Positions 13,506 to 27,500 of a stretch of DNA of 64,000 nt are shown in pieces. The notes beneath the pieces were generated by a model. That model did not search any database, was not told the origin of the DNA, and worked only from the letters and a program-made list of their open reading frames with translations. The first letter of the stretch is position 1, and every line of letters begins with the position of its first letter. The position numbers were made by a program, and so were the translations under genes. The stretch is from Pampus argenteus (taxonomy: Eukaryota > Chordata > Actinopteri > Scombriformes > Stromateidae), in contig CM072863.1 in the NCBI GenBank assembly GCA_036937835.1, forward strand, positions 16,108,001-16,172,000, in the 5' to 3' direction.

Positions 13506-15100
13506 CCTGTTCCATATTTGATGCACAGATTGATATTGAACTTCTGATCCCACTCTTGTTTTCTTTAAAATAGTCTTTGTCATTAGTTGATATAAACCTT
13601 TCCTGAACAGTGGTCTGAAAACCGTTAAAGTATAATTTGTGTAGATATGTGTTGGTCCATCTTTCAAGTCAACAATGTGTAGGCCTGTGACACTCTTAAA
13701 TTACTAAACAATGAGCAGATACACCTGGTACCATTTCTGATGATGGTGTTCAAGTAAAAGTAAAAGCTTGACACAGTAAACACGCCTCTGTCATTCTCTG
13801 GAGTTAATATAATCTCAGCATGACACACCAATGTGAAACATGGAACATATTATATATGTGCAAATTTAATTTTCTACACCCAAGTGGTCACTATTATTCC
13901 AAGTGACCCTTAAGTTTGTATTCATAAATAAGAGACATTACTTTTTATTTCTCTTCCATTACCTATTGCATTAGTAGAATAAGACAGGAGGCACATTTAC
14001 AGCTGCATAGCAGCAGCTAAAATCCCAGTTTAATAACAAAAGTTCTTTAACATATTAAACATTCACTACCCGCTGCACACAACTGGCTTATCCAATAAGC
14101 TTTCAGAGCACTAAACCAATTCATCAACCAAATCAAGTCCTCCTTGGCTTAAAAACACTATATCATCACCCACTCTTGAGCATAGCTCAGAGCTATTGAG
14201 CAGTGTGAATTCATGGTCTGATCGATGTTCTCTCTGAATAGTCTCCCCTGTGTAAACAATACAGTAAGTTGTTTGACTCTGCAGATGGACTCTTATTCAT
14301 CACTTCTAAAGTGAGACTGTGGGAGACCAGCAGTTGGGAGCTCAGTGAAAAAACATGCAGAGTGCAAATCAAAGCAAAGAAATTCCAGAAATAGCATCCT
14401 TAACCTTAAACTCTCTTATCCAGTTTGGGAAATATGGTTTGACAAATCTGTTTTCTTTCCAAATACACATTAGGGAATCAGCAAACAAGGATATCAGAGG
14501 GACTGTAGTGTACTGTACATATGTACTGTATATATTCTGTTATAGTATAGTTATAGTATAGAATTAAAACGTGAACAAAAGTAACCTGAACAATTAGCAG
14601 AATTATTGAATTAATTTGACAACAGACATGTATGTTTGATAATGGTAAAAATGAATCACAGCTAAAGCACAGATCACAGCTGTGATTAATTTCTACTGTC
14701 ATGTAAAGTTCAAGGGTGGACATGTAGCCGTGCAGGTGATAGCCAGTCAGAGCCAGTATGCTGTAGCGACACAACAAGCTTTTACTTTCGACATTAAAAG
14801 TAATTTTGTAATCCCTCCTTTTACTGTCAGTTTAGTTGATGAAATACTTTACTGTGTACCCGTTTGCAAGGCTATATGTGGGAAGATGATTGTTAATACT
14901 GTCACTGTTTTTGAGTTGATGCCACACGTTTCAGAACTGTTGATAAATGTTTCAAAGCAGAGGACAAAACAAGTTCAAGTGAATCAGGCATCAAAGTGAA
15001 ACAACGTTTGCTAACAAATAATGAAATATGCTGTATGCTGTTGTGGTCTCCTCATATTTGTAGAACGAGTTGAAATAGAAGAGACGTTTTGTGAGCGAAA

Positions 15101-17188
15101 ATGGCGCCTGCAGTCGGTGGTCCTCAAGGCTACACTCCACCTGAGGGTGGATGGGGATGGATGGTGGTAATTGGGGCTTTCATCTCCATTGGCTTCTCCT
15201 ACGCATTCCCCAAGTCCATCACTGTCTTCTTCAAAGAGATTGAGGTGATCTTCAACGTGACCAGCAGCCAGGTGTCCTGGATCTCTTCCATCATGTTAGC
15301 AGTCATGTACGGTGGAGGTGAGCTACAACTCAAAATACAGCCTGCCAAACGTGGATTTGTTAACACTTGACATTTAACACATCAAAAGGATTTATAGATT
15401 GAATCAATTTCTGGCTCTTAGCACAACTGTAAAAGATTTATTCCTGCAGTGTTCAGTTAAAAGCCAATCCATTGCTTTTTGCTCAAATGCAGACTTAATG
15501 TAGCTCTGCAACCTCGATTTGTCTTTTTAATTATAGTGTGCCTTCAATCAAACATTTCATACTGGGATAAAATAATACCATTACTCCTCTATTGAAGTAT
15601 TGTTTATAAAAATGCAACATTATCTCTCTGGGGCACATAAATGGGCTTTGGACTTATATACTCACTGATTGTTTTCCTGACGAGATGAATGCGACACTGG
15701 GTGACGTCACACAGGTCTAGCCAGGCTGGTGATGATGAGGCTCTCTTCGTGTGCGTGATATTCAACACGGGGTGAATAGAGTTCAAAGGAGCTCCACTCG
15801 TCCCTCAAGACTGTCTGCCCTGAAATCAAAACACTGCAGTTGTCTTTACACTAATGTGTGATAAACTGGTAAAATGATGACACAGGCAGCTTTTTGTCAT
15901 CTCAGGGATGTTTGTGGAAAGTATTGCTTTAGTCTGCCAAACTGATGTGGAGTGGAAAATATTACACCATATAAAACTACTTTATATCAAATGATTTATT
16001 CTGACCTGAGTGTAAAATTTTTTTCCAGCATCTGTGGGCAATAAACTAAAGAAGGACATGTTTTTTTGTTTTTGCTTTTTTGCTAGGCTAGGAGTGCATT
16101 CATTGCATATATCATATTTATTGCAAATATAATATAAACTTACTTTTATTACATTTTTGCTATATACATTCCCTAAAAGCAAGTTTCCAGCTATTTTTCT
16201 ATTTACAAAAGTATTACATGTCAAAGGAAAGCATAACTTCACATCCATGTTAATCCCTCATTACTGTACAACAAAAGTACCATGTTTCCTATCAAGCAAT
16301 CAATGCTGCTTATTGTTCAGCAACACATTCCTTTAATGAGTACCTGCAGAATGGCAGGCAATGTACAAGAATTGGTTAAAGGCTACTAGGTTACAATAAG
16401 AGGATGTTTTTTGCACGGATGTCAGTGGTGGCACAAAAAGCCTGCACCTGTCCTAACTCATCAAGCATGGACTCAACATTCGTGTTCCTGCACAATGCTG
16501 CTAATAATTAATGCAAATGTTTAGATGTAAATACACAGAGACAAAAGCAAGCTTTGCATGGTAATTGAAAGTAAGTGAGGAAATGTTTGTCAGTGCTGTG
16601 ACAGAGTTTGTTACCGTCTGTTTGTTAAACATTCTGAGCACATCAGCAGGAGAAGTTTATTAACAACACACTGTTGCGTACCTCCGTACTCCTTCAATTT
16701 TTGATTCATTACATTCATAATATTCTACATTGGTTTGTCTCCAACCTTTTTATCCTAAGCAACTCTCCCTGCGAGGCAGAAGGAAAGAACTCATTGTTAG
16801 TGTGGAGACTGCCTGCATTACAATTTAAAAACCTTTTGTCTTGCACTGTGCTGGCAAATGAGTCTGGACAACCTCTAAACAAAAACTGTCAGTTTCCATT
16901 TAGGTTCATTGCGTAGTCCAGGGATTTGGCAGGAAGGCAGAAGTGTCTTCCTTGTGGATCCTCATACTCATTTAGACCGGTTGTTATAAGCCGTAGATTG
17001 AGATGGAGTTTTGCGACCTGAACCCTCCTTTCATTTTAGTCATTTGTTTACATGTCATAGTGATTTCCTTGAATTGATGCTGAATCCAAGATATATGCAT
17101 ATTAATAAGATGATTTATTGTTGCCTCATTTAATCACTTCTTTATTGGAGCCTGTACACCAGGTGCCAAAATTGCAAAAAAAAAAAAA

Positions 17189-17236
<48 letters not shown>

Positions 17237-19038
17237 CAGCCACCCACATGAACTGAGTACTTCCAATAATCTTTCAAATGCATTTAGAGTCCATTTAAGG
17301 AGAATCCACAAACAAATTATTCCTCTGTCAATTTTTATGAATCTCTGAACCAAATAAATTATTATTTCATTATTGCTTTCATAGTTTTTTTTTCTGTCAG
17401 ATCACATGGCATGAAAATACATCTACTGCAGTGCAGCACTGACAAAAATGATTGCAGAATTTGTTTGAATTTGCTGTGCCACAGCTGTGCCACCGGGGCC
17501 ATCTGGTGGCCAAGTGTAAAACTACGCATTGATAATTGGATCCAAATCACTGTCTGTTACCTTGCAATATGCATGTGTGTGTGTGTCAGTCTGTTCTTTG
17601 TTCTTTGTTCCTCAGGTCCAATCAGCAGTATCTTAGTTAATAAATATGGGAGTCGTCCTGTTATGATGGCGGGAGGATGCCTGTCTGGATTGGGCCTTAT
17701 TGCTGCCTCTTTCTGCAATACAGTTCATGCACTGTACTTTTGTATTGGTGTGGTGGGAGGTAACTTTATATTTTTAAGTTTGGTCATGACTCACATATTT
17801 TTGACTGCACACTGTTGCCATCTTGTGTTAGAAAATAAAATCAACCCAAGTCATAATTTGATACTTTTGTTTTTATAGATACGGATGCACTTATGCACTC
17901 TTTTTAATTGATTCTTTTAGGTTTAGGATTGGCCTTCAACCTTAATCCTGCCCTCACTATGATTGGAAAGTATTTCTACAAGAAGCGACCTATTGCTAAT
18001 GGGATTGCCATGGCTGGAAGTCCTGTCTTTCTCTCCACCATGGCTCCTATAAACACTTGGCTCTTTGAGAAGTTTGGCTGGAGAGGAAGTTTCTTGATCC
18101 TGGGTGGCCTGCTCTTCAATTGCTGTGTTGCTGGTTCCCTCATGCGGCCTATTGGACCAAAACCCAAACCCGCAGAGAGGACTACAGAGAGGAGGACTGT
18201 ATCGCAGATCATTAACAGCTTCATTGACCTCTCTTTGTTCAAGCACCGTGGCTTTTTGCTTTATATTTTGGGCAATATTATCATGTTTTTTGGCCTCTTT
18301 GCACCGCTAGTGTTCCTCAGTAATTATGCTAAAAGTAAAGATATCCCTAAAGAGAAAGCAGCTTTCTTACTGTCTGTGCTGGCTTTTGTTGACATGGTCG
18401 CCCGGCCTTCAATGGGCATTGTGGCTAACACCAAGTGGGTCAGACCTAGAATACAGTACTTCTTTGCTGCCTCTGTGCTGTACAACGGTGTGTGCCATAT
18501 CCTAGCACCAATATCAGTAGACTACAAAGGTTTTGTGATTTATGCGATCTTCTTTGGCTTTGCGTTTGGCTGGTTGAGCTCAGTACTGTTTGAGACCTTG
18601 ATGGACCTGGTGGGAGCCCAACGCTTCTCCAGTGCTGTTGGGCTGGTTACAATTGTCGAGTGTGGTCCTGTGTTGCTGGGGCCCCCTTTGCTTGGTAAGT
18701 CTCTTACCCACTCTATTCCCACGTTCACTGACACTATTATTCATATATTTTTGTGTAGTTTACAACAGCTAAATGATGGTACAACTCTTTTTATCTTCAC
18801 AGGGAGGTTCAAAGATATCTACCATGATTATAAGTACACATACCAGGGCTGTGGGATCCTCCTCATTGTCTCCAGTGTGTTCCTGTTTGCTGGAATGGGA
18901 CTCAACTACCGTCTGCTGGACAAAGAGAAAAAAGAAGAGGAGAGAAGGGCCAGGGTGGGAGGTAGAGAACAAAAGTCCAACAGGTACAATGCTGCCAAGG
19001 AGGTGGCAGAGTCTAGAAACACAGAGGATACTGTCTAA
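15101..19038 (+). CDS. slc16a1: Monocarboxylate transporter 1 (MCT1), proton-coupled
   Basis: This is a plasma-membrane H+/lactate-pyruvate-ketone symporter of the major facilitator superfamily, with 12 expected membrane spans. Coding exons are 15101-15317, 17616-17759, 17921-18694 and 18803-19038. All introns are GT-AG and phase 1, giving 456 aa. Seen: the family motif EGGWGW at residues 15-20 before TM1; Lys38 in FPKSITVFF, matching the proton-relay lysine of MCT1; a VDMVARPSMG segment whose Asp and Arg have the spacing of MCT1 D302/R306; and GFAFGWLSSVLFETLMDL near the substrate path. The central loop and tail are shorter than in the 500-residue human protein. The start follows a plausible acceptor near 15,063, so the first exon is probably noncoding and upstream. 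Intron 1 holds a (CA)n run. Synteny with sycp1 and tshb favours slc16a1 over slc16a7. Which teleost duplicate (a or b) cannot be told. Confidence 0.95.
17193..17231. repeat. (CA)n microsatellite
   Basis: About 19 CA units lie in intron 1 of slc16a1, just after an A-rich run. Confidence 0.95.
17497..17511. promoter_or_regulatory. CTCF-like motif in slc16a1 intron 1
   Basis: GGCCATCTGGTGGCC resembles the CTCF core (CCANNAGRKGGC-type, CCATCTGGTGG variant) and is nearly palindromic. It lies about 105 bp upstream of exon 17616-17759. This is a motif match by eye only. Confidence 0.3.
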
Positions 19039-19816
19039 ATTTTTTGACCCCTGTGAAAATGAATTTCTGTTCAGTTTAATGTTTCCTGTGAGATGTTTAT
19101 TCACGGAAAATAGATGTTTGAGTGAAACAGAACAGGCTCATTTACAACTCACCTTCTGTTTCATAATGCAGTGTATTTAAGACCATCATCATTTATAACC
19201 TCACATGCAATTCAATGGGAGACATTTATACTCTTATAAACAAGCTACATAAAATCCCTTTAATATTCTTTTAGAGATTAGTATATGTGTTTGGTAAACT
19301 ATTCAATTTTGTAATGGCTTTTGATGTCAACTTATATAAATTGCATATTATGGTATTTTTAATCACAAATAGTATCATTATAACATCTCTAACTTTCTTG
19401 CTGCATATTATAATGTTTTAACCGTCTAATATGTACTATTAGACAATTAAAGTTTATTTTCAAGAGGGAACACAAACAACGCAGATTTTACTGCAAAAAC
19501 TCTCTGTGAAAGAGCATTATTCCATTATTCACCTCACTCTTTTTTTCCCACACCACCTGTCAAACACTATAAAGACCTTTTCTTGTTTACAAGGTCCTGA
19601 CAGCATTGTGCACTGTGGATGAGGGTTTGAAAATATCCTTGGTGCCACTGTTATTTTGTTTATTCCACAAATATATTTACACTAATTCTTATTTTTTTCT
19701 TTTAAACACATTTTGGTCGTCCATTTTTGATGATGGAAATTGTAGATGTACTTCTGAGGGTATGAAAACCTTGTATTGTTTTATGTATTCACATGATAGG
19801 AATATGCAGAAAGTCA

Positions 19817-19822
19817 AATAAA
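19817..19822 (+). terminator. Probable polyadenylation signal of slc16a1
   Basis: An AATAAA hexamer lies 779 bp after the stop codon, in AT-rich 3' UTR-like DNA followed by T/GT-rich sequence. It is the first canonical hexamer I see after the stop; an earlier AATTAAAG occurs near 19,445. Confidence 0.5.
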
Positions 19823-21590
19823 CTGTAATTTAACAAGTACATGAAAATCCATTGTATTCTGTGTTCCTCATACATCTGAGAAAAGAAAAAAAAAAGTTAG
19901 TTTTCTAGAGATGCACTTACACTATTTTAAACTGCAATCATGTAATTTATCCTTTATTAAGCAGGAGGAAGTTCTTTAACTTCCTAAAAACTAATGGTCC
20001 TCGTACAATATTGCCTTTCTTGCATAATAGCGAGACAATATTACCATCTGATATTATTTTTCGCTAGTTGAACATTGTCTTCTTAATATGAGCAACACTG
20101 ATAATGTTTTTAATGGTTTCAAAGACACAGTTCAGTGCATTACTGTATTGTACCATTAAGTAAGCAGAGCCAATACTTCTCTTGTACTCTAGGCCTACTT
20201 ATAATGTAGAAAGCAGCTTCTGAACACCAATCAAGAGACTGTTTATTTTGCCACATAAATAAATCAAAGTGCAGGATGATAGTGAAGTCTTATGGGTGTA
20301 TCTCTTGCAATGATAATGATGAACAACACATTTGTAGAAGGCTATTCAGAAAACGGGAAGTAACGGTTTTATGAGATAGTCTGGAAAACAAATCATTTAG
20401 CAATTGGTGAGTGTTTCGACTACGATCACACTAGTCTTTAGAAATTGTGTGATCCTGATGGTGTGAGATGTAACGAATGGAGTGAATGGCATTACAGGTT
20501 ATACAAATACTTGTTATTAAAGGGCATGTCTTTTCTATGCGAATTTTAAAAAAAAATAGATTATTAAATTTTGGCATACATACATCTTCATATGAACCTA
20601 AACATAAAGGGGGTAGAAGGAGGCTCCATATTTGACTTCATTCTCACTCAATCATCACTTGTTAAATAACACATCTGAAGCTGGTAACAAGCCCACAATT
20701 ATCAGTAGGCAGCTTTGCCAACCCATAGCTGCATTGTGGGACAAGGAGATGCTGCATATGCCACAGCAATCTGTTACAAAGTAAGTAACGTTACCATACA
20801 ACCAATATTTATATACGGTACTAGTATTATAGAAGTAGCTACAGTTGGTAGCACATTTGCACGCCGAGATATTTTAATCTCATGGTCAAATATACTGATT
20901 AATTTCAATTAGATATGAATTGAAATAGAGAGGATATATATTATATGGGTTCAATTTCCAAGGCAAACAGGAATAAGCATCCCGTGTGTCCAATGGTGGG
21001 GTTGAACTGTCGGTTGTTTATGGGTGATTAACGGACACCAGTTGAGTTTGAAATGAACCGTTCAAGTCCAGTTAGTTTGCTCGCGCACGCAAACGGCCGT
21101 TAGATAAAAACTGATAATAGTTGGTGCTAACGTCAGTTTTAAGTGAATTCTTAGTTTGGGCCATGTTAATTCAATAATTAACATTAAAGGTAGGTAACCT
21201 CTTGGCTATTGTTAGTCAAAATAAGCGTATATATAATAGCGTATCAAGGTTATGTTTTACCTAGTGGTTTATTTTTTGTTTTATTTGTTTGTACAAATTA
21301 CAAATTATCTAGCGACATCTGGTACCAATTAACTCGCTAGCTAATGGTAAACAGGTTTATTAGCAAGCTAATTATTTAACCTAGCTACCGTAATCTTAAC
21401 AAAACGGTTACTAACGTTAGCATTACATTTACTATACGTCACGTCAGGCTGTGAATGGAAATAATGTAACGTTAAACGTTTTCTGACATTTCTCTTGCTT
21501 TGCTATCTAACTAGCTTTATGAAAAATACTGTTTATATTGTCAAAGCACGACTGTTTGGTTCCTAAACGTATCTTTGCTGTCATTTCAAG
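19823..21590. other. slc16a1-sycp1 intergenic region and sycp1 5' flank
   Basis: No coding exon is evident. A good acceptor (TTGCTGTCATTTCAAG) ends at 21,590, immediately before the sycp1 ATG, so sycp1 has at least one noncoding 5' exon here. One possible donor is AAAGGTAGGT near 21,185-21,195. The flank from about 21,000 to 21,500 is relatively rich in CG and in CTAACG-type motifs and is the likely promoter area. No TATA box stands out. Confidence 0.4.
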
Positions 21591-24500
21591 ATGGAGAGAG
21601 ACCGGGGTTTTAACTTCAAACTGTTGGTGCCTCCCAGGGTGAATAACGGTCAGGTATCTGCTGTTAGGCCTCAGGAAAATGTTGAGAAATGTGGTGAATT
21701 CATTTTACAGCAAGTAAGTTTCTGTAAATGAGCTGATGTGTAACTTAACCGCGTGTACCGTTAAATATCAACTACCGGATAATGAATGTAGTCATCACTG
21801 GAAAGCACTTTGATGCTAAAGCTAATCTTATAGCCCTGAGAAAATCCCCAGGACAACAATTTACCAACTTTTTTTAAACCAGCAATAAAAGTCTTGTGCA
21901 TGTACACTTTTATTATTTTTATTTTATTATTATTATTCAGAGACAGCTTAACTGTGTTGACTCAGCATAATTGCGGTTTTCTTTCTAGGGTTACAGCAAA
22001 TGTTTTGATAAAGAGCAAAATATGCCTTTCCCTAACACAAGTGTTGTTGCACCAACTAAACCAACCAGACAAGGTATTTTCTATCACATAACACTGGCTA
22101 CATAATTTCAACAAGTATCATAGAAGTTAAATTTATTTTATCTCTCTGTCAAAGATTTTCTCAAGATGAAGGTTGTGTCACCAATGGAAAAAGAGGAGGT
22201 AATATTTTCACTGTATTAAGATTTGACGCATGAATGAAAAGGCCATTGCAACATGTTTGTTCTAAGGTATGTCAGTTAACTTCCTATTGTTGTGAATATT
22301 TTCTAGAATAATTGCAATCCAGGACAGCTTTATTCTAAACTGTTTGACGAAGTTGACAAAATAAAGTGTTGGAAAGTCAAATCTGACTCTGACACTGTGC
22401 AAAAGGAAAGGAAACTCCAAGAAAACCAAAGAACAATTGAAACTCAGCGCAAAGCCATTCAAGAATTACAGGTGCATTTCTCAGTCATGTTTTCTGTCTT
22501 TGTCTGTCCCCTCTCTCTCTCTCTCTCTCTCTCTTTATTATATTTATGAAAGGATTACTGATAATAAACAGTAACAAATAATATAACATCCCTTGGTACT
22601 CTACTGTGTGCGTTTTCAGTTTGGAAATGAAAGTCTTAGCATAAAGCTAGAGGAACAGATCAGTGAAAATGAGGATTTGAGGAACAGGTATGGGTTTTGT
22701 TTGGAATATGTTTATTGAAAGTCAAAGACACAATAAGATGCGTTAATTAAATTTAATCAATTAAATACAGAAACAATGCAACACGGAGCTTGTGTAATAT
22801 ACTCAAAGATACCTTTCAGCGGTCAGCTGAGAAAATGCATTTATGTAAGTACGAAGAGATTTTTCTATCCATATACAGTGCCTTAACCAACCTCATTAAG
22901 GTGCATAAAACAATAATACAGTGCAGCATTTTTTTTTTACATTTTGCAGATGAATCTGAAAGAGAGGAAACACATCACCTCCTAATGGAAAATGGCGAGA
23001 GTATTCAGGTAAAACATATATATATCATTAAGACGCCCAGGATTAATAAAACAGTAGGCCATAAGTTTTAAAGGTTGAGTTACAACTTTTTTTTCTGTAG
23101 AAACTGATTGCAGCATTCGAAAGCCTGCGCATTCAAGCAGAAGCTGATCAACAAGAGATGCTGAAAGGTATACACACGCATATATATATATTTTATTTTT
23201 TTTAGATATATGACTTACTTTTCAGTAACTCTGGGAGGGGTCGAAAATCAGTGATAATATGAAGGATAAGCAAGAGAGCATGTCCACCAGGAAGAAAATT
23301 AACTGTTTTATTTTTCTCAGTCAAAGAGGACCTGCAGCGATTTGAAGAATTAAATGATAAATGTCATCAAGAATACAGCACGAAAGAGGAAGAGGTTAGT
23401 AAAAAAGAAGTGTTCTGATAATCTTATCTGGGGACACAAATTTTCAAACCAACAGCTTAATGATTGACACTGCTCCGACAGGTTGTGATGCTTCAAACAA
23501 AACTGAAGAATAACGAAAATGAACTACAAAAAGTCCTGCTTGACCTCCAAGAGACTCAAGACCAATGCAGAAAACTTGAAGAGGCAACAGGTAACACCAT
23601 GATTAGATTTCACGATAAGGTGCCAACATGCATTTTATGATCAATAAAGTTTTGTTCAATTTAGCTTTGTTAACATTGTTTTGTTGTTTTGTGAAGTAAA
23701 GATGTTTTGTTAAACTAGTCTCAACTATATTTTGATGAACATTCCCTTTAAAATGGGAGAGAAACAACCAGCCATTCTAACAAAAACGAAAATAATGCAA
23801 ATGTTCAATGACCATTTAGGTTTACCTGAAATACAAACAAGTAACAGTCATTATTAAATAATTCTAACAGCTTGATTAAATAACATTGTGAGTCTTAAAC
23901 TAGGCTTTAAGATTATTCTATATTTTACAATAACCTTGACTGGAACTTCAATAAACAATAAATACCTGAACTCAGAATTAAATACCCAAACCATCTAGTT
24001 TATAAAACCTCTTATTTTTGTGTGTATAATGCCTCAGTATTCTGTGATAACTACATATGAAGATGCTATAAATCAACTGTACTATGAAATTGTAAAATGT
24101 AATTGTAATATTTCATTTTTTCTCAGTGAAGTTCAGTGAGTTTTAATTTGGAGGATACCGAAGGATTATATCAAATATTTAATACTTTTACAGATCAACA
24201 ACATGAACTTATTAAAAGCTCAAAAGCTGAACAGGAATCCCTTCTTCAAAAATTGTATACTGCAGAGCAGAGCTGTAGAGAAGCTGTGGTGAGTATGTTC
24301 AGATTCTTGTTATTTTCATATAAAATGAAACTGTTGTGTCTGATTGATGTCTGATTTGACTGAATGATGTTACTTTCCCCTCAAAGACAAGTAAGGAAAC
24401 CAGTGCGGCAATGCTGAAACAAAGTAAAGAAGAATTTGCACAGATCATCCAAAACAAAGACTTCAGCTTGCAGGAGGTCAACAGAGTTAAAGATCAGCAT

Positions 24501-27500
24501 GCAAAGAAGCTGGAGCAGATTCAGACAACCATTCAGGAGCTACAGGATTCACTGGCCTTAGAAATACAGAGGTACTCCTCAAATTTCAGTGTATTTTCCA
24601 GACCAAATACCATTTTCCTCAAGTCATTATGTTCCTCTTACGACTCATTTTCAAGGGTTAAGGAACAAGAGAATAAACTTAAGTCAAACAACGAGGAACT
24701 TGAAAGGAGAAACATACTTTTAGGTAAGCCTCACTGGGTGAAAAAGGTTTTTAGATTTTGAATTTGATGTCCTTTTAAGATGGAATAAATGTTTACTTAA
24801 CAGGTGAGGCCATAGAGCAAAGTGCAAAAAAGGATGGACAGATCAAAATCCTTGAAGATGAACTGGTAAAGTGTATTTTAATTATTTATTTTAGTCTTTA
24901 ACATTTCATTGAAGACACTTCCAGTATGTTATTGTTGTTTTTAGGACAAAGCATCAAAATCCATGGAGTCCATGAAGGGTAAGATGGATGTTCTTGAGGT
25001 CAGAGTGGAGGAACTTAAAGCTGAGCTTTCTAGAAAAACCAAAGAAGCCCAGCTAACTATGGTGAATAGATAATCTCAGGAAGGATATGTGATGTATTGA
25101 ATACTGATACCTAAACTTTATATGCCCTAGACAACCTTTTTCTTTTAATCAATATAGAGCGAAGCAGCGATTGCCTTTGCTGAAAATGATCTGCTTAAGA
25201 AAGCTTGTGAAACTGCTGAAAAGACACATGAGGATTTAAAGGAAGAGCTCAATACAGCTGAGGTTTTTTACACGATTTTCATTTTCCTGCTACACTCATC
25301 ACATTTTATTAAATCTGAAAATTGTTCCTGAGAAATTGTTTTTAAAATTAAAAATAATCAGTGATACTGAGGTTTATACAGTTCTTAGTTTCACGGCTTA
25401 TGTGTTTTTTATATATATCAGATCAAAGTGCACGAGCTGGAGGGACAATTGTCCAGTGAAATGAAGAAAACTGAAGAGTACACTCTTCAAATGGAGCAAG
25501 TACAGAAAGACCTCTCACAGCATAAGTGAGTTCTTAAGTAGCCATATATTCCATTATATTAGCATATAAAGTATATAATCAATTTTATATTCTGAATATC
25601 TAATGTATGTTGTTTTTAAGAGTAAAGTATGAGGAGCTATTATCCAACTTTAATGAGCTGCAGTCTGAGAAGAAGGCCATTGAACAGCAATTTGAGACTG
25701 GATCATCTAATGTGAAAGCTATTGAGGCAAACATAAAGGTCTGAGCTATCCAATCCAATGTGATAGACAGTTTTCAAGTATACAGTAGCTACTTGAATTA
25801 ATTGTCAGTTTATGTTATTTTACTTACTGCATCATATGAACAGCTCTAAAAACTGTTTGCATGTTTTTGCTGATTAGGTGAGTGAGGTGAAGGCAGTAAG
25901 GCTCACAAGAGAAGTTCAAAGAATGGAAGATGAAAACAAATGTTTACGGTCAGTTTGAATTTTAGTGACCTAAAGAAATTTAAGATTGATGTAGATGTTT
26001 TGAGATATAAATGTGTATATTTTCATTAAATAGAAAGGAAGTAAACTCAGTTAAAACCAAAATCCTGGGCAGATATGAAGAGACCAAGACTTTGCAAAAG
26101 AAAACTGAAGAAAATGTAAGCATTCCCTAAACTAAATCTAAACTAACTTATCATTTGAAATGGTTATTTGTATATGTATGTATGGACTGTATATATACAG
26201 TATGTACTGCTCTGTTAAATGCTAAATGGTGATTTCTTTGTTTTGTATGTGTAGTGTGAGTTTTTCAAAAAGGAAATTGCAGAAAAAGAAAAACAGATCA
26301 AATCTATGGAGGCAAAGGTGACTGAAAAAAATCAAGTGCTATTATTAGTTTTTGTTGTTTTCTGGAACTAATGAGTCATGTTTTGTTTGTTAGCTGTGCA
26401 ATCTCAGGAGAAAATTAGAAACTAAACTTAAAGCCCAGGAGGAATACCAGAAAGAGGTTTGTGGACACTCTGAAATGATAGATATACAGTACATGGAATT
26501 ACATGTGTCGGTATTTATTTAACACATTTCAACTGTTCACTTGTATATTTTCAGAATAAAATGCTTAAGAAACAAATCGCAAAGGAGGTTGTGAAATCCA
26601 GTCAACTTGAGAATGTGGTACAGTGTACAATGTTTTTTTTTTTCTCAGGTGTTTAATATTGACATTAAACATTAAAACTATTAAGTATAACCCTGTGTAA
26701 TGCAGATACTTTTTTGCCTTTAGATAAACAATCTTCATGTAGAGTCCCAGAACCTTAAAAGACTGAATGAGGAAGACCATCAAAAATTGCTTAAAGATCT
26801 CGAGTCCAAATCAACCTTTGCAGTAGAGCTTGAGAATGAGGTTACCAATGTAATGTGATGTTATTTGCCTCATTTTTGGCTCCGCAGAATAAAGAATTAA
26901 TGAAAATGCTTTGTTTTAAAGGTACAAAATCTCAGATTAACAGCAGCAGAGGCCGTCAAGAACAAAGAAGAGGCAGAACTCAAGTGTCAACACAAAATAG
27001 CAGATATGGTTGCACTGATGGAAAAACACAAGGTAAGGACACATACTATATATGTATTGCTGACAGATATATCATTGGCCAATAGTGCCCTATCACCGAT
27101 ATACTTGTATTTTATTTTTAAGTTATTTAGGCAGAGTTTTATGTATATTTGATCATTTTTCTTAATTCAAATTGTGTATGTATATGTACAGTACTGTTGG
27201 TACTATATATAAATAGAAGTGTTAATAGTTTATTTTCATCAATTAACAAAATGCAGTGAATGAACAGAAGAGGAGTCTAAATTAATCAGTATTTGGTGTG
27301 ACCACCCTTCTTCTAGGTACACTTGCACACAGTTTTTGAAGGAACTGTGTACAAACATCTTGGAGAACTTACCACAGACTTCTGTGGATGTAGGCTTCTT
27401 CAAATCCTTTTTTCTCTTCATGTAATCCCAGGCACACTCTATGATGCAGAGTTCAGAGCTCTATGGGGGTTCATGCCATCATTTACAGGACTTCTTGTTC

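Larger units (their letters stand above)
1..15060. other. Gene-poor intergenic region upstream of slc16a1
   Basis: I see no recognisable coding exon in these 15 kb on either strand. All open frames are short, lack family signatures and have no convincing pairs of splice sites around them. The DNA is AT-rich with scattered simple repeats: (TA)n near 2,150-2,172, GAA triplets near 6,858-6,877 and a TG/CG run near 10,834-10,868. It also holds two interspersed-repeat fragments (8,715-8,915 and 13,362-13,505) and two blocks that look like conserved noncoding DNA (about 1,145-1,290 and 2,440-2,660). A noncoding first exon of slc16a1 may lie here, because the coding exon at 15,101 is preceded by a plausible acceptor, but I cannot place it. 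Confidence 0.7.

Noticed and set aside
1..15000. Many open frames of 60-110 codons on both strands
   Set aside because: They show no family motifs, no consistent splice partners and AT-driven composition. They are chance frames.
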